The notes under the pieces: generated by a model
What the model saw: only the letters and a program-made list of their open reading frames with translations
The model's database searches: none
What the model was told of the DNA's origin: nothing
Source of the DNA: VRUE01 sp035712345
Lineage (GTDB): Bacteria; Actinomycetota; Thermoleophilia; Solirubrobacterales; 70-9
Direction: 5' to 3'
NCBI GenBank assembly: GCA_035712345.1
Contig: DASTAY010000045.1
Coordinates: forward strand, 62,001 to 126,000
Length of the DNA stretch: 64,000 bases
Shown: piece after piece, positions 8,034 through 16,392 of the stretch
How the letters are laid out: each line of letters begins with the position of its first letter
How positions within the stretch are numbered: the first letter of the stretch is position 1
Position numbers and translations under genes: made by a program

Positions 8034-8256
8034 GCCGCGACGATGTTGAGCGACTCGCTGCCAACCGACTTGCCTTGAGGCTGGTGCCCTGCGGCGCGCA
8101 ACTCAAGCATTCCCGCTAGGGCGTCCAGCGCCATCTCGCGGCCTCCTCCTTGGTCCGGCCCTGACTGAGCACGCCGGGAACCTCAGGGATCGAGGAGACA
8201 ATCCAACCGTCGTCTCCCTCCTCGTAGAGGATCGTGAGGTGCAAGGGATCGCTCAT
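8030..8256 (-). pseudogene. hicB: HicB-like antitoxin, broken by a 1-nt frameshift
   Basis: From ATG 8256 the frame reads MSDPLHLTILYEEGDDGWIV and then SSIPEVPGVLSQGRTKEEA, the typical HicB partial RNase H fold. It then runs into a TAG near 8116. One base is missing after KEEA. In the corrected frame it continues EMALDALAGMLELRAAGHQP to a TGA at 8030-8032. The span of 227 nt is one short of a multiple of three. The hicA remnant follows with a 4-nt overlap. Together they are a decayed hicBA module. Confidence 0.7.
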
Positions 8257-8355
8257 GGATCGATTCTAGCGGCTGGACTCACGACCATTTCGGGGTCAGT
8301 CTTGGACCAACACGAAATTGCGCCCCTCGGAGCTGCCATATTTGCGGGCACTTTT

Positions 8356-8400
8356 GATGGGGTGGGAAGTACTCGAACCTTCGACCGGCGGGTTATGAGT
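8356..8400 (-). repeat. tRNA(CAU)-like 3'-half fragment, copy 2
   Basis: Minus strand reads CTCATAACCCGCCGGTCG, then a T arm GAAGG-TTCGAGT-ACTTC (one mismatched pair) and a CCCACCCCA acceptor side. This has the order of the 3' half of a CAU tRNA, with no matching 5' half upstream. It is a direct repeat of the fragment at 7911-7950, about 445 bp away, with hicBA between them. This is the footprint left by elements that recombine at a tRNA anticodon/3' end. Confidence 0.6.
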
Positions 8401-8487
8401 CGCGCCGGCCGGGGCCAAGCGCGAACGATATTGATCGTCATGCCGGCAAAACCGAACTGAGCATGTCTATACACCTCAGCGAGGCGA

Positions 8488-8514
8488 CTTGGGCGACCAG
8501 CCAGATCGCCCAAG
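8488..8514 (-). terminator. Hairpin after the secreted inhibitor gene
   Basis: Perfect 9-bp arms CTTGGGCGA / TCGCCCAAG with a 9-nt loop, 27 nt beyond the stop of the minus-strand gene at 8541. There is no T-tract. It is a plausible terminator by position. Otherwise 8257-8540 shows only the tRNA-like fragment at 8356-8400 and no gene. Confidence 0.45.
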
Positions 8515-8540
8515 CGCCGCAATTCATGGTCCGCTAGGAC

Positions 8541-8999
8541 CTAGCAGACAGTAGCCGTTTTGTAGATGATGATCGAAGATGCCTTGTCGTTGAATCCGCT
8601 CAGTTGCGAATTGCTTGAGTTGGGTTGCAAGCAGATACGTTCCCCGCCGCCGTTGATGTCTTCCGCGAGACGAGCATCGTCGTTGGTGCGATTGCGCCAT
8701 GCCGTCGTCTGATCGTTGAAACCGTAATCGGTGAGGTTTTGCCAAAAGCCACGATCCTGAAACTCAAGCATACGTCCGGAATATTCTTTATTTTCCCAAA
8801 GGCAAACCCAGCCATCGGGACAGTCATTGAACGATGCTGGTTCAACTACTTTTGCCCCATCAGAGTACGTAGTTACGCCGCCGCTTGATGAAACGATATG
8901 GGGCGAACTTGATGCAATCGGTTCTTCTTCGGCCAGCGCAACGCTGGCAAAAATGGCGAGTGCACACCCAACGGCTAAGAGACATCGCAAGAAACGCAT
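8541..8999 (-). CDS. Secreted peptidase-inhibitor I36/SMPI-like protein
   Basis: A 152-aa protein with a clear signal peptide (residues 1-23: MRF basic start, hydrophobic core, cut after ALA). The mature part contains CPDGWVCLWENKEYSGRML and a second half with ERICLQPN and FNDKASSIII, the beta/gamma-crystallin-like repeat pattern of the peptidase inhibitor I36 (SMPI) family. Such proteins are exported and inhibit metalloproteases in Streptomyces; inhibition is not shown here. The gene lies downstream of the ECF sigma/CU044_5270 pair in a less GC-rich stretch and may be controlled by that sigma factor. Confidence 0.75.
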   Translation of the reverse strand: MRFLRCLLAVGCALAIFASVALAEEEPIASSSPHIVSSSGGVTTYSDGAKVVEPASFNDCPDGWVCLWENKEYSGRMLEFQDRGFWQNLTDYGFNDQTTAWRNRTNDDARLAEDINGGGERICLQPNSSNSQLSGFNDKASSIIIYKTATVC

Positions 9000-9050
9000 A
9001 ATTCCCCTTCCGTATCGTTATGGAAGGTAAAATATATGCGATTATCTTTT

Positions 9051-10118
9051 TTAATTAAAGCATTCTGGACAAGCGTTGGTTCTTTCTGAAGCGAGATAGA
9101 CCGTGGCGCTAATTACAAACGGTGCTTTCGTATCGGCAAAGGCAGCGCCTTCCAGGGCAGTCGCCTCCATCGCGAGCGCTTCTGAGCTGTGCGGGTCGTA
9201 AATCAATGAGTACAGCGTCCGTTGCCCCGAATAAGCAGAGACGAGACCTACCGCAACGCCGGCTCGACCCGTGACATCAACCTCTTCACCGAGATATTCG
9301 ATCCCTGGAATCATCGCGGCGGCTTCGTAGAGAGCTGCTCGAAGCTCTGCAGAAGCAGCCGGGTTGCGAAGCACTTCACCGATCAGCTCAAGCGTCCGTG
9401 CGGAGACTGGCACGTCGCTGTGCGTGGCTTCGGCGCGTCGGCGAAGGGCTTCCGACAGTGCCGTCGGTTCAGTGGGAAGTTTCGAGAGTGCTTCACCTGG
9501 AAATCCACTATCGAAGGTGCCTGCCGGTAGAGAGCTTTCAGTAGTGCCGCCTCCGTCGGCCGGTAGAAAATTCGGCTCGCCGGCTGCTTCCCAGCTCGCA
9601 CGATCTTCTGGACCTGCGAATTTCGGCGGGTCCTCGACAACACGCCGATGACCCGAGCCGTTGTCCGCTGCCCATTCCTCCCTGGCTTCCGACCTGTAGA
9701 CCGACCATGCCTTCCCATTGGCAACCGTGGTATCGACGGACACGAATTGCGTCTTCAAGTAGAGATAGGGCCGTTCACCAGCGCGGGCAGGCGGAGGCGT
9801 CGCCGAGGCAGCCTCGGCCGCTTCGTCAAGTGCTGCCATGGCATCACGGCTCCCGCTGACTCCCCCCGGAAGTCCAATCACCAGCGCAAGGGCGGCTATG
9901 GCGGCCGCAACCGACGCTGCGAACATCCGCTTCTTATGCAGCCCACGCCTAAGTCTTCCGTCGGCCGACGGAGCCGAGGCTGACTCGTAATCCGTCAAGA
10001 GAATCCTGTGGAGAAGATTCTCTGCCGCTGAATCGCAATGGGTCTGCTCCAGCCCTCTGAGCCGCACTGGATCAAGTGATCTAAGTTCGGTAATGAGCTT
10101 GTCGCTTTGCGATTTCAT
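9051..10118 (-). CDS. CU044_5270-like membrane protein, probable partner of the ECF sigma factor
   Basis: A 355-aa protein with a cytosolic N-terminal part (about residues 1-63), one transmembrane helix (FAASVAAAIAALALVIGLPG, about 66-85) and a large extracytoplasmic domain ending in an ACPEC motif. The start overlaps the sigma factor stop (ATGA). Proteins of this layout behind ECF genes in actinobacteria are annotated CU044_5270 family and sit in the anti-sigma position. Whether this one binds the sigma factor is inference. The outer domain resembles neither a known enzyme nor a zinc-binding anti-sigma domain by eye. Confidence 0.7.
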   Translation of the reverse strand: MKSQSDKLITELRSLDPVRLRGLEQTHCDSAAENLLHRILLTDYESASAPSADGRLRRGLHKKRMFAASVAAAIAALALVIGLPGGVSGSRDAMAALDEAAEAASATPPPARAGERPYLYLKTQFVSVDTTVANGKAWSVYRSEAREEWAADNGSGHRRVVEDPPKFAGPEDRASWEAAGEPNFLPADGGGTTESSLPAGTFDSGFPGEALSKLPTEPTALSEALRRRAEATHSDVPVSARTLELIGEVLRNPAASAELRAALYEAAAMIPGIEYLGEEVDVTGRAGVAVGLVSAYSGQRTLYSLIYDPHSSEALAMEATALEGAAFADTKAPFVISATVYLASERTNACPECFN

Positions 10119-10705
10119 CCTGCCTCCGCAGCATCCGGCCGTGCTCGGCCCTTGGGCTGTTGGTTGCCTTCACCTAGGGAATGTCCACTCGTACGGAGCT
10201 CTTTCAGCAAACGGCGACGAGCTCGATGCAGGCGGATCGAAAATGCGGCTGCGCTGCAACCCAGGACCTTCGCGGCCTCCTGTGATTCCAAGTCATCCCA
10301 GGCGACTAGGGTGAGCAGCTCTCGGTCAGAAGCGCGAAGGGCTCGAAATGCAACCGCAAATGCATCTCGGTCCGCGATCAACTCCGGAATGGCGACCTGG
10401 GGGTCGGGGATCTCGATTGCCTGCTGATCGGCGGACCGTGCGCCTCTCCGCCGCCGCGCCGTCCGCCGGGAATTGGCGAGGACGTTTCGAGCGGTTCTCA
10501 ATATCCACGGCAGATGGTCTGTTGGCACTGAATCAAGCCGCCGCCAGACGATCAGAAAAACCTCGGAGACCACGTCTTCCGCTGACGCACGGTCCTCAGT
10601 GCGTCGAAGTGCGTAGGCGAGCACACGTGGGTGGCTGGAAACGAAGATCTTTTCGAATCGCTGCTCCCGCTCGCCAGGCCGCTTGGGTCGGCTGATAATG
10701 GTCAC
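10115..10705 (-). CDS. ECF-type RNA polymerase sigma factor
   Basis: A 196-aa sigma-70 family protein. Region 2 is visible as SHPRVLAYALRRTEDRASAEDVVSE (written in two parts: SHPRVLAYALRRTE and DRASAEDVVSEVFLIVWRRL), and region 4 as LTLVAWDDLESQEAAKVLG followed by SIRLHRARRRLLKEL. It starts at a GTG at 10705. It redirects RNA polymerase to a small regulon, and the downstream membrane protein overlaps it by 4 nt as expected for a signal-controlled sigma/anti-sigma pair. The upstream gap 10706-10792 contains no gene and may carry the promoter. Confidence 0.88.
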   Translation of the reverse strand: MTIISRPKRPGEREQRFEKIFVSSHPRVLAYALRRTEDRASAEDVVSEVFLIVWRRLDSVPTDHLPWILRTARNVLANSRRTARRRRGARSADQQAIEIPDPQVAIPELIADRDAFAVAFRALRASDRELLTLVAWDDLESQEAAKVLGCSAAAFSIRLHRARRRLLKELRTSGHSLGEGNQQPKGRARPDAAEAG

Positions 10706-10792
10706 TTTCTATAGGTGTCCGCTTCTGCCTCGTTCTTTCAATGGTCGACGCTCCAGCCCCAATCTACGCGCCGGACGCTCGTAGGTCCGGGC

Positions 10793-11278
10793 TCAAAGTC
10801 CGGTGCCACCAGCTCCACTGTCAGGAGACTGGAGAACCCGCGAGCGCAGGGCCACCTCATGCGCCGCGAGCTGGGAGCGATCGCGTTCGGGCGGAGCCTT
10901 GCCGAGCTGACCGAGGGGGAGGCCTTCCTCGCGCCAGAGCTGCACGCCGCCGATCACGTCGGCGGCGTCGAGGCCGAAGCGGCATAGCGTGGCGGCGGCG
11001 AGGCTCGACTGGTAGCCCTCGTCGCAGATCAGGATCACCTGGTGGTCGCGGCGGGCGAGATCGGGAATTCGGTGCTCGCTCGCGGGGTCGAGGCGCCACT
11101 CGAGCACGTTGCGGTCGACCACCCGCGCGCCCGGCACGAGGCCATCCCTCCGTCGCTGCTCGACGGGGCGCATGTCGACCAGGACGGCGCCCTGGCCCGT
11201 CGCATCCAGCGCCTCGCGCGGCGTCAGGCGCTCGATCTCGGCGCGCGCGGCGGCCAGCACCTGGTCGATCGTCTCCAC
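10793..11278 (-). CDS. Rhodanese-domain protein, last gene of the fdh operon
   Basis: A 161-aa single rhodanese domain. The active-site loop is ICDEGYQSSLAAATL with Cys85 as the persulfide-carrying residue. The GTG start at 11278 abuts the NrfD-like gene stop. Rhodaneses move sulfane sulfur. In a formate dehydrogenase operon a role in handing sulfur to FdhD or to the Mo ligand sphere is attractive but inferred. The domain is followed by about 30 residues of unconserved tail. Confidence 0.85.
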   Translation of the reverse strand: METIDQVLAAARAEIERLTPREALDATGQGAVLVDMRPVEQRRRDGLVPGARVVDRNVLEWRLDPASEHRIPDLARRDHQVILICDEGYQSSLAAATLCRFGLDAADVIGGVQLWREEGLPLGQLGKAPPERDRSQLAAHEVALRSRVLQSPDSGAGGTGL

Positions 11279-12217
11279 TCAGGCGCCACCTCCCCGCCGC
11301 CCGATCCGCTCGCGCTGAGGGCGCACGGTCTGCAGCGGGTCTTCCGCGGACCGGAAGCCGGCCTTGAAGACCGACCAGCGCTTGCAGACGGAGCCGGTGA
11401 GCAGCAGCGCCCCGGCGGCGGCGCCGAGGGTGCGGGCGGCGCGCGGCGGGAGCTCGCGGCGCCCCGCGGCGAGCAGGCCCGCGGCGGCGAGCGAGAGGGC
11501 GCGCGAGGCTTTGCCGTACCGACCCGCCGCACCCTCCTCGTAGGCGGAGGAGAGGTCGCCGAGGCGGCGGTGCATGAGCAGCGTCGCCGCCTGCTCGACG
11601 AACACGGCCGACGCGCCGAGCGCCCGGGCCGGCGCCGCTTCCCCCGGCTCGACCGTAAGCAGGGCGGCGCCGGCGGCGCTGGCGCCGGCGCTTGCCGCGA
11701 AGACGAAGGGCAGCTGCCAGCGCGCCTCCGACCAGGCGGGGATCGCGCTGTTGGAGATCAGCACCGCGGTGTAGGTGGCGAGCGGCGCGCCGAGGGCCGC
11801 CGCCGCGATCTCGGGAGCCCCGCCACGGCGCTCGCCGTCGCGCGCGTTGAGGGCGGCGGCAAGCATGGTCGCGCCGCCGTTGGCGGCGAGCAGCCAGGCG
11901 CCGAGGTTCATCGGCGAGGTGACCTTGAAGACGCGCAGCATGTTGAAGAAGCGGGACGGTTTGCCGAGGTCCTTGATCAGCAGCGTCGGGCTGACGGCGA
12001 CGCCGGCAAATGCCCCCGCCCAGGCCCGGCGCGCCAGCTGCCGGCGACCGGCGAAGGTCGCGGCGGCGGCGAGGACGGCGGAGGCGCCGGCGAGCCCGCC
12101 GCTGAAGAAGTAGAAGGGAATCTCCGGCTTCCAGACCGGCGGCTTGACCACCGGACGGCCGTAGTAGGTGCTCGGCTGCTCGCGCGGGACGAGGCTCGCT
12201 TCCCCGCCCGGGCTCAC
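11279..12217 (-). CDS. NrfD/PsrC-type membrane subunit of the formate dehydrogenase
   Basis: A 312-aa polytopic membrane protein that would anchor the FdhAB pair and pass electrons to quinone. Visible are IPFYFFSGGLAGASAVLAAA (first helix), the LGKPSRFFNMLRVFK loop and TSPMNLGAWLL, all typical of NrfD. The GTG start overlaps the fdhB stop (GTGA). The layout catalytic subunit, FeS subunit, NrfD subunit is common in actinobacterial formate dehydrogenases, in place of the cytochrome b subunit of E. coli FDH-N. Confidence 0.87.
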   Translation of the reverse strand: MSPGGEASLVPREQPSTYYGRPVVKPPVWKPEIPFYFFSGGLAGASAVLAAAATFAGRRQLARRAWAGAFAGVAVSPTLLIKDLGKPSRFFNMLRVFKVTSPMNLGAWLLAANGGATMLAAALNARDGERRGGAPEIAAAALGAPLATYTAVLISNSAIPAWSEARWQLPFVFAASAGASAAGAALLTVEPGEAAPARALGASAVFVEQAATLLMHRRLGDLSSAYEEGAAGRYGKASRALSLAAAGLLAAGRRELPPRAARTLGAAAGALLLTGSVCKRWSVFKAGFRSAEDPLQTVRPQRERIGRRGGGA

Positions 12218-13068
12218 GAGCGCGCCCCCAGGAAGCTTGCCGCGACGCCGGCCAGCAGCGCCGCCCCGGCGGCGCCCGCGGCGGCCCAGGCGGCGCCCGC
12301 GCGGCGCGTGGGCGCGACCGGGTCGGGCGGCAGCCGGTAGGTCTCGGGCTCATCCAGCAGCAGGAAGAAGGCGCCGAAGCCGCCGACGCCGTCGTCCTCG
12401 GACTCGCCGTAGAGGCGCGCCTCGTCGTGCCCGCGGCGGTGCAGCACCTCGACCCGCTCGGCGGCCCGCTCGCGCAGCTCGTCCAGCTCGCCGAACTGGA
12501 TCGAATCGGTCGGGCAGGCCTGCGCGCAGGCCGGTTCCATGTCGTCCTTGAGCCGGTCGTAGCAGAGCGTGCACTTCCAGACCCGGCCGTCTTCCTCGCG
12601 CTGGTCGAGCACGCCGAAGGGACAGGCGACGACGCAGTAGCCGCAGCCGTTGCAGATGTCCTCCTGGACGACCACCGTGCCGAACTCGGTGCGGAAGATC
12701 GAGCCGGTCGGGCAGGCGTCGAGACAGCCGGCATCGGTGCAGTGCTTGCAGACGTCGGAGCTCATCAGCCAGCGAAAGCCCTCCTCGTCGCTCTGCGCCG
12801 CGACCCCCTGCTCGACCAGGCTCTGCTTCGCCGCCTCGCGGACCCAGGAGTCGGGCGCGCCGCCCTCGACGCCGACCGGCAGCTTCTGCTCGATGAAGGC
12901 GACATGGCGCCAGCGGTCGGCGCCGAGCTCGCCGCTGTTGTCGTAGGAGGCGCCGCTGAAGCCCTGCGGGTCGGCCGGCACCTCGTTCCACTCCTTGCAG
13001 GCGACCTCGCAGGCCTTGCAGCCGATGCAGACCGAGGTGTCGGTGAAGAAGCCGACGCGGTCGCTCAT
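12214..13068 (-). CDS. fdhB: FdhB, formate dehydrogenase iron-sulfur subunit
   Basis: A 284-aa ferredoxin-like subunit that conducts electrons from FdhA to the membrane subunit. It has four [4Fe-4S] cysteine clusters: CIGCKACEVAC (from Cys14), CKHCTDAGCLDACP, CNGCGYCVVACP, and CTLCYDRL with CAQACP. A C-terminal hydrophobic helix (AAAGAAGAALLAGVAASFLG) anchors it. The ATG at 13068 overlaps the fdhA stop by 4 nt. It resembles the beta subunit of nitrate-inducible FDH-type enzymes. Confidence 0.92.
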   Translation of the reverse strand: MSDRVGFFTDTSVCIGCKACEVACKEWNEVPADPQGFSGASYDNSGELGADRWRHVAFIEQKLPVGVEGGAPDSWVREAAKQSLVEQGVAAQSDEEGFRWLMSSDVCKHCTDAGCLDACPTGSIFRTEFGTVVVQEDICNGCGYCVVACPFGVLDQREEDGRVWKCTLCYDRLKDDMEPACAQACPTDSIQFGELDELRERAAERVEVLHRRGHDEARLYGESEDDGVGGFGAFFLLLDEPETYRLPPDPVAPTRRAGAAWAAAGAAGAALLAGVAASFLGARS

Positions 13069-16000
13069 CCGCCCTCCCCTCCGGCCGCCTTGCCCCGCCC
13101 CGACCCGGCGCGCTCCCGATAGCGCTCGACGAGCTCGAGCAGCTCCGGCCCGCGGGGACGGCGGCCCGGCACGATGTCGCAGGTGGCGGCCTTGACCTCC
13201 TGGATGTGGACGTTGGGGTCGAGCGCGAAGGGGAAGAGGTCGTTGGCCGAGTCGCCCTTCGCGATGCCCCGGTTGCCCCAGTGGTAGGGCAGCCCGACCT
13301 GGTGGACGGTGCGGCCGTCCACCTGCAGCGACTTGAGCCGCTCGGTGACCATCACCCGCGCCTCGATCGCGCTGCGCGAGCTGACGATCGTCGCCCACTC
13401 GCCGTGGCGCAGCCCGCGCTCGCGGGCCAGCGCCGGGCTCACCTCGCAGAACATCTCCGGCTGCAGCTCGGCCAGGAAGGGCAGCGTGCGGGTCATCGCA
13501 CCGGCCGTGTGGTGCTCGGTCAGCCGGTAGGTCGTCACCACGAAGGGGAAGACGTCGGCCCCCGGCTCCTCGCCGGTCGGGTTGTAGGGGTTGTCGCGGC
13601 GCCTGTACTGGTCGCGGACCGGGTTCGCCTGCTGCCTGTACAGCGGATTGGAGAAGGGCGACTCGTGCGGCTCGTAGTGGGTCGGGAAGGGGCCGTCGAC
13701 GATGCCGTTCGGCGCGTAGAGCCAGGCGCGGCCGTCGCCCTGCATGATGAACGGCTCGTCGCCGCGCAGCGCCGCCTGCGCCTTGGCGTCGTCGGGCGGG
13801 ATGTAGTCGGGGCGTTTGTCGGGGCTGAAGTCGGGGACGTCCTCCCCCGTCCATTCTTCTTCCTCGGGGTCCCACCAGACGTAGCGCTTGCGCTCCGACC
13901 ACGGCTCGCCCGCGGGGTCGGCGGAGGCGCGGTTGTAGATGATGCGGCGGTTCATCGGCCAGGCCCAGGCCCATTCGGGGGCGACCCAGGACTGCTCGGC
14001 GCCGGGCTTGCGCCGCGCGGTCTGGTTGACGCCGTCGGCGAAGCAGCCGGCGTAGATCCAGCAGCCGCAGGCGGTGGAGCCGTCGTCTTTGAGCGGCAGG
14101 TAGTCCGGCAGCGGCTCGCCGTCGGAGTCGAAGCCGTTGATCTCCTGCAGCACCGCCTCGGCCGAGGGCTCCTGGCTGGCGCCGACCGTCGGGTAGTCCC
14201 AGGTGAGGTCGAGGATCGGCCGGTCGCGCGGGTCTTCGGATTCCGCCAGCCGCTCCTTCACCCGGCGCCCCAGGTGGTACATGAACCAAAGCTCCGAGCG
14301 CCGGTCCTCCGCGGGCTCGACCGCCTTGTGGTGCCACTGCAGCAGCCGCTGCGTGTTGGTGAAGCTGCCGTCCTTCTCGGTGTGGGCGGCGGCCGGCATC
14401 AGGAAGACCTCGGTGCCGATCTCCTCCGTGCGCAGCTCGCCGCTCTCGATCTCCGGCGAGTCGCGCCAGAAGGCGGCGGTCTCGATCTCGCTGAAGTCGC
14501 GCACGACCAACCACTTCAGCTTCGCCAGGGCGAGCCGCTGCAGCTTCGCGTTGGCGGAGCCGACGGCCGGGTTCTCGCCCATCACGAAATAGCCCTCGAG
14601 CTTGTTGTCGGCCATGTCGGCGACCGTGCGGTAGTGCGAGTGGTCCTTGTCGATGCGCGGCAGGTAGTCGAAGCAGAAGTCGTTCTCGGCCGTCGCGGCC
14701 CCGCGCCACCAGGCCTTCAGCAGGCTGACCATGTAGGCGCGCGTGTTGCCCCAGAAGCCGGTCGGCGGCGCGTTCCGCTTGACGTAGAGGTCGAGGCTGG
14801 TGCGCTGGTGGGCGTGCGGCATCGGCAGGTACCCGGGCAGGATGTTGAAGAGGGTCGGGATGTCGGTCGAGCCCTGGATCGAGGCGTGCCCGCGCAGCGC
14901 GAGGATGCCGCCGCCCGGCCGGCCGATGTTGCCCAGCAGCAGCTGCACGATCGCCGCCGTGCGGATGTACTGCACGCCGACCGAGTGCTGGGTCCAGCCG
15001 ACCGCGTAGCAGAAGGCGCTGGTGCGCTCGCGGCCGGAGTTCGCGCAGAGCGCCTCGGCGACCTCGAGGAAGGTCTCCCGCGGCACGCCGCAGATCCGCT
15101 CGACCATCTCCGGCGTGTAGCGGCTGTAGTGGCGCTTGAGCAGCTGGAAGACGCAGCGCGGATCCTCGAGCGTCTCGTCCTCCTCCGGCGGCTCGCCGTG
15201 GCGCAGCTCGCCGCCGTGGGCGCCGTGGGCCTGCTCCCCTTCCGCCTCGCCGTGCTCGCGTTCACCGGCCGACGCGCCCACCTCCATGCCCTTGTACTGC
15301 CAGGATTCGCGTTCGTACTTCGGCCCCTCGCGGTCGAGGCCGGAGAAGACGCCGTCGAGGTCCTCGGTGTCGCGGAACTCGTCGCCGATGATCGTGCGGG
15401 CGTTGGTGTAGGCCTGAACGTACTCGCGGAACTCGCGGCCGTTCTCGAGGATGTAGTTGACGATGCCGCCGAGGAAGGCGATGTCGCTGCCGGCGCGCAG
15501 CGGCACGTGCAGGTCGGCCATCGCGCTGGTGCGGGTGAAGCGCGGGTCGACGTGGATCACCTTCGCCCCCCGTTCACGGGCCTCGATCACCCACTGGAAG
15601 CCGACGGGGTGGCACTCGGCCATGTTCGACCCCATGATCACTATGCAGTCGGAGTTCTGCAGGTCCTGCTGGAAGGTGGTCGCGCCACCCCGGCCGAACG
15701 ACGTCCCCAGACTGGGGACGGTGGAGGAGTGTCATATGCGCGCCTGGTTCTCGATCTGCACCGCGCCCATCGCGGTGAAGAGCTTCTTGATCAGGTAGTT
15801 CTCCTCGTTGTCGAGCGTGGCGCCGCCGAGGTGGGCGAAGCCGAGCGTGCGGTGGAGCTTTGCCCCGTCGCGTTCCTCCTGCCAGCCCGCCTCGCGGGCG
15901 GCGAGCACCCGGTCGGCGATCATGTCCATCGCCTTCTCGAGCTCCAGCTCCTCCCACTCGGTCGCGTGCGGCCGGCGATATTTGACCTTCGTCAGCCGTG

Positions 16001-16277
16001 CCGGGTTGTTGACCAGCTGCTCGGAGGCCGCCCCCTTCGGGCACAGGCGGCCGCGCGAGATCGGGCTGTCGGGGTCGCCCTCGATCTGCGTGACCCGGTC
16101 GTCCTCGACCCAGACCCGCTGGCCGCAGCCGACCGCGCAGTAGGGGCAGATCGACTTGATCATCCGGTCGGCCTCGGCCGTGCGCGGCCGCAGTCGCTCT
16201 GAGCGCCGCGAGCGCGCCGCGGGCCCGCGGCCGGTCGGGTCCTCGCGCAGCTGTCGCAGCAGAGGAGGGAGCTCCAT
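13065..16277 (-). CDS. fdhA: FdhA, selenocysteine-containing formate dehydrogenase catalytic subunit (UGA at 15732-15734 read as Sec182)
   Basis: Oxidises formate to CO2 at a bis-MGD molybdenum (or tungsten) centre. The frame is 1070 aa with one in-frame TGA as codon 182, in the context ENQARI-U-HSSTVPSLGTSFGRG. This is the place of the Mo-ligating Sec in E. coli FdhF and FdnG (RV-U-HG). The N-terminal [4Fe-4S] cysteines are Cys44, 47, 51 and 79. The molybdopterin domain and C-terminal ANDLFPFALDPN-like MGD-binding fold follow. The frame is the same on both sides of the TGA, a SECIS hairpin follows it, and the whole Sec machinery is nearby, so this is recoding and not a pseudogene. The first 38 residues (PPLLRQLREDPTGRG) match actinobacterial FdhA. 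A Glu/His-rich insert lies near 15180-15290. Confidence 0.93.
15702..15734 (-). promoter_or_regulatory. SECIS element plus its UGA codon in fdhA
   Basis: On the minus strand, the UGA (15734-15732) is followed after 11 nt by CGTCCCC-AGTCT-GGGGACG, a perfect 7-bp stem with a 5-nt loop (15720-15702). The loop contains GU as in the E. coli fdhF SECIS. The 11-nt distance matches that seen in E. coli. SelB would bind this hairpin within the coding region. The hairpin also encodes conserved residues (VPSLGTS). Confidence 0.85.
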
Positions 16278-16392
16278 CGCAAAAGTCGCCTACCCGCGCC
16301 CGGAGGCGGAGAAACCGCACGGGGCGGGCGGCCTGTCATCGGGCTGACCGCGCGTGGGTGTGAGCAGCGGCCCGAACGGGAACCTGAGGCCC

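Noticed and set aside
13065..16277. fdhA as a pseudogene split by a nonsense codon
   Set aside because: The TGA is at the known Sec position, a SECIS hairpin follows at the right distance, the reading frame is intact on both sides and selA, selB, selC and selD are adjacent.
16278..16392. Molybdenum cofactor riboswitch upstream of moeA or fdhA
   Set aside because: The 115-nt divergent gap is too short and shows no multi-stem structure of that class.
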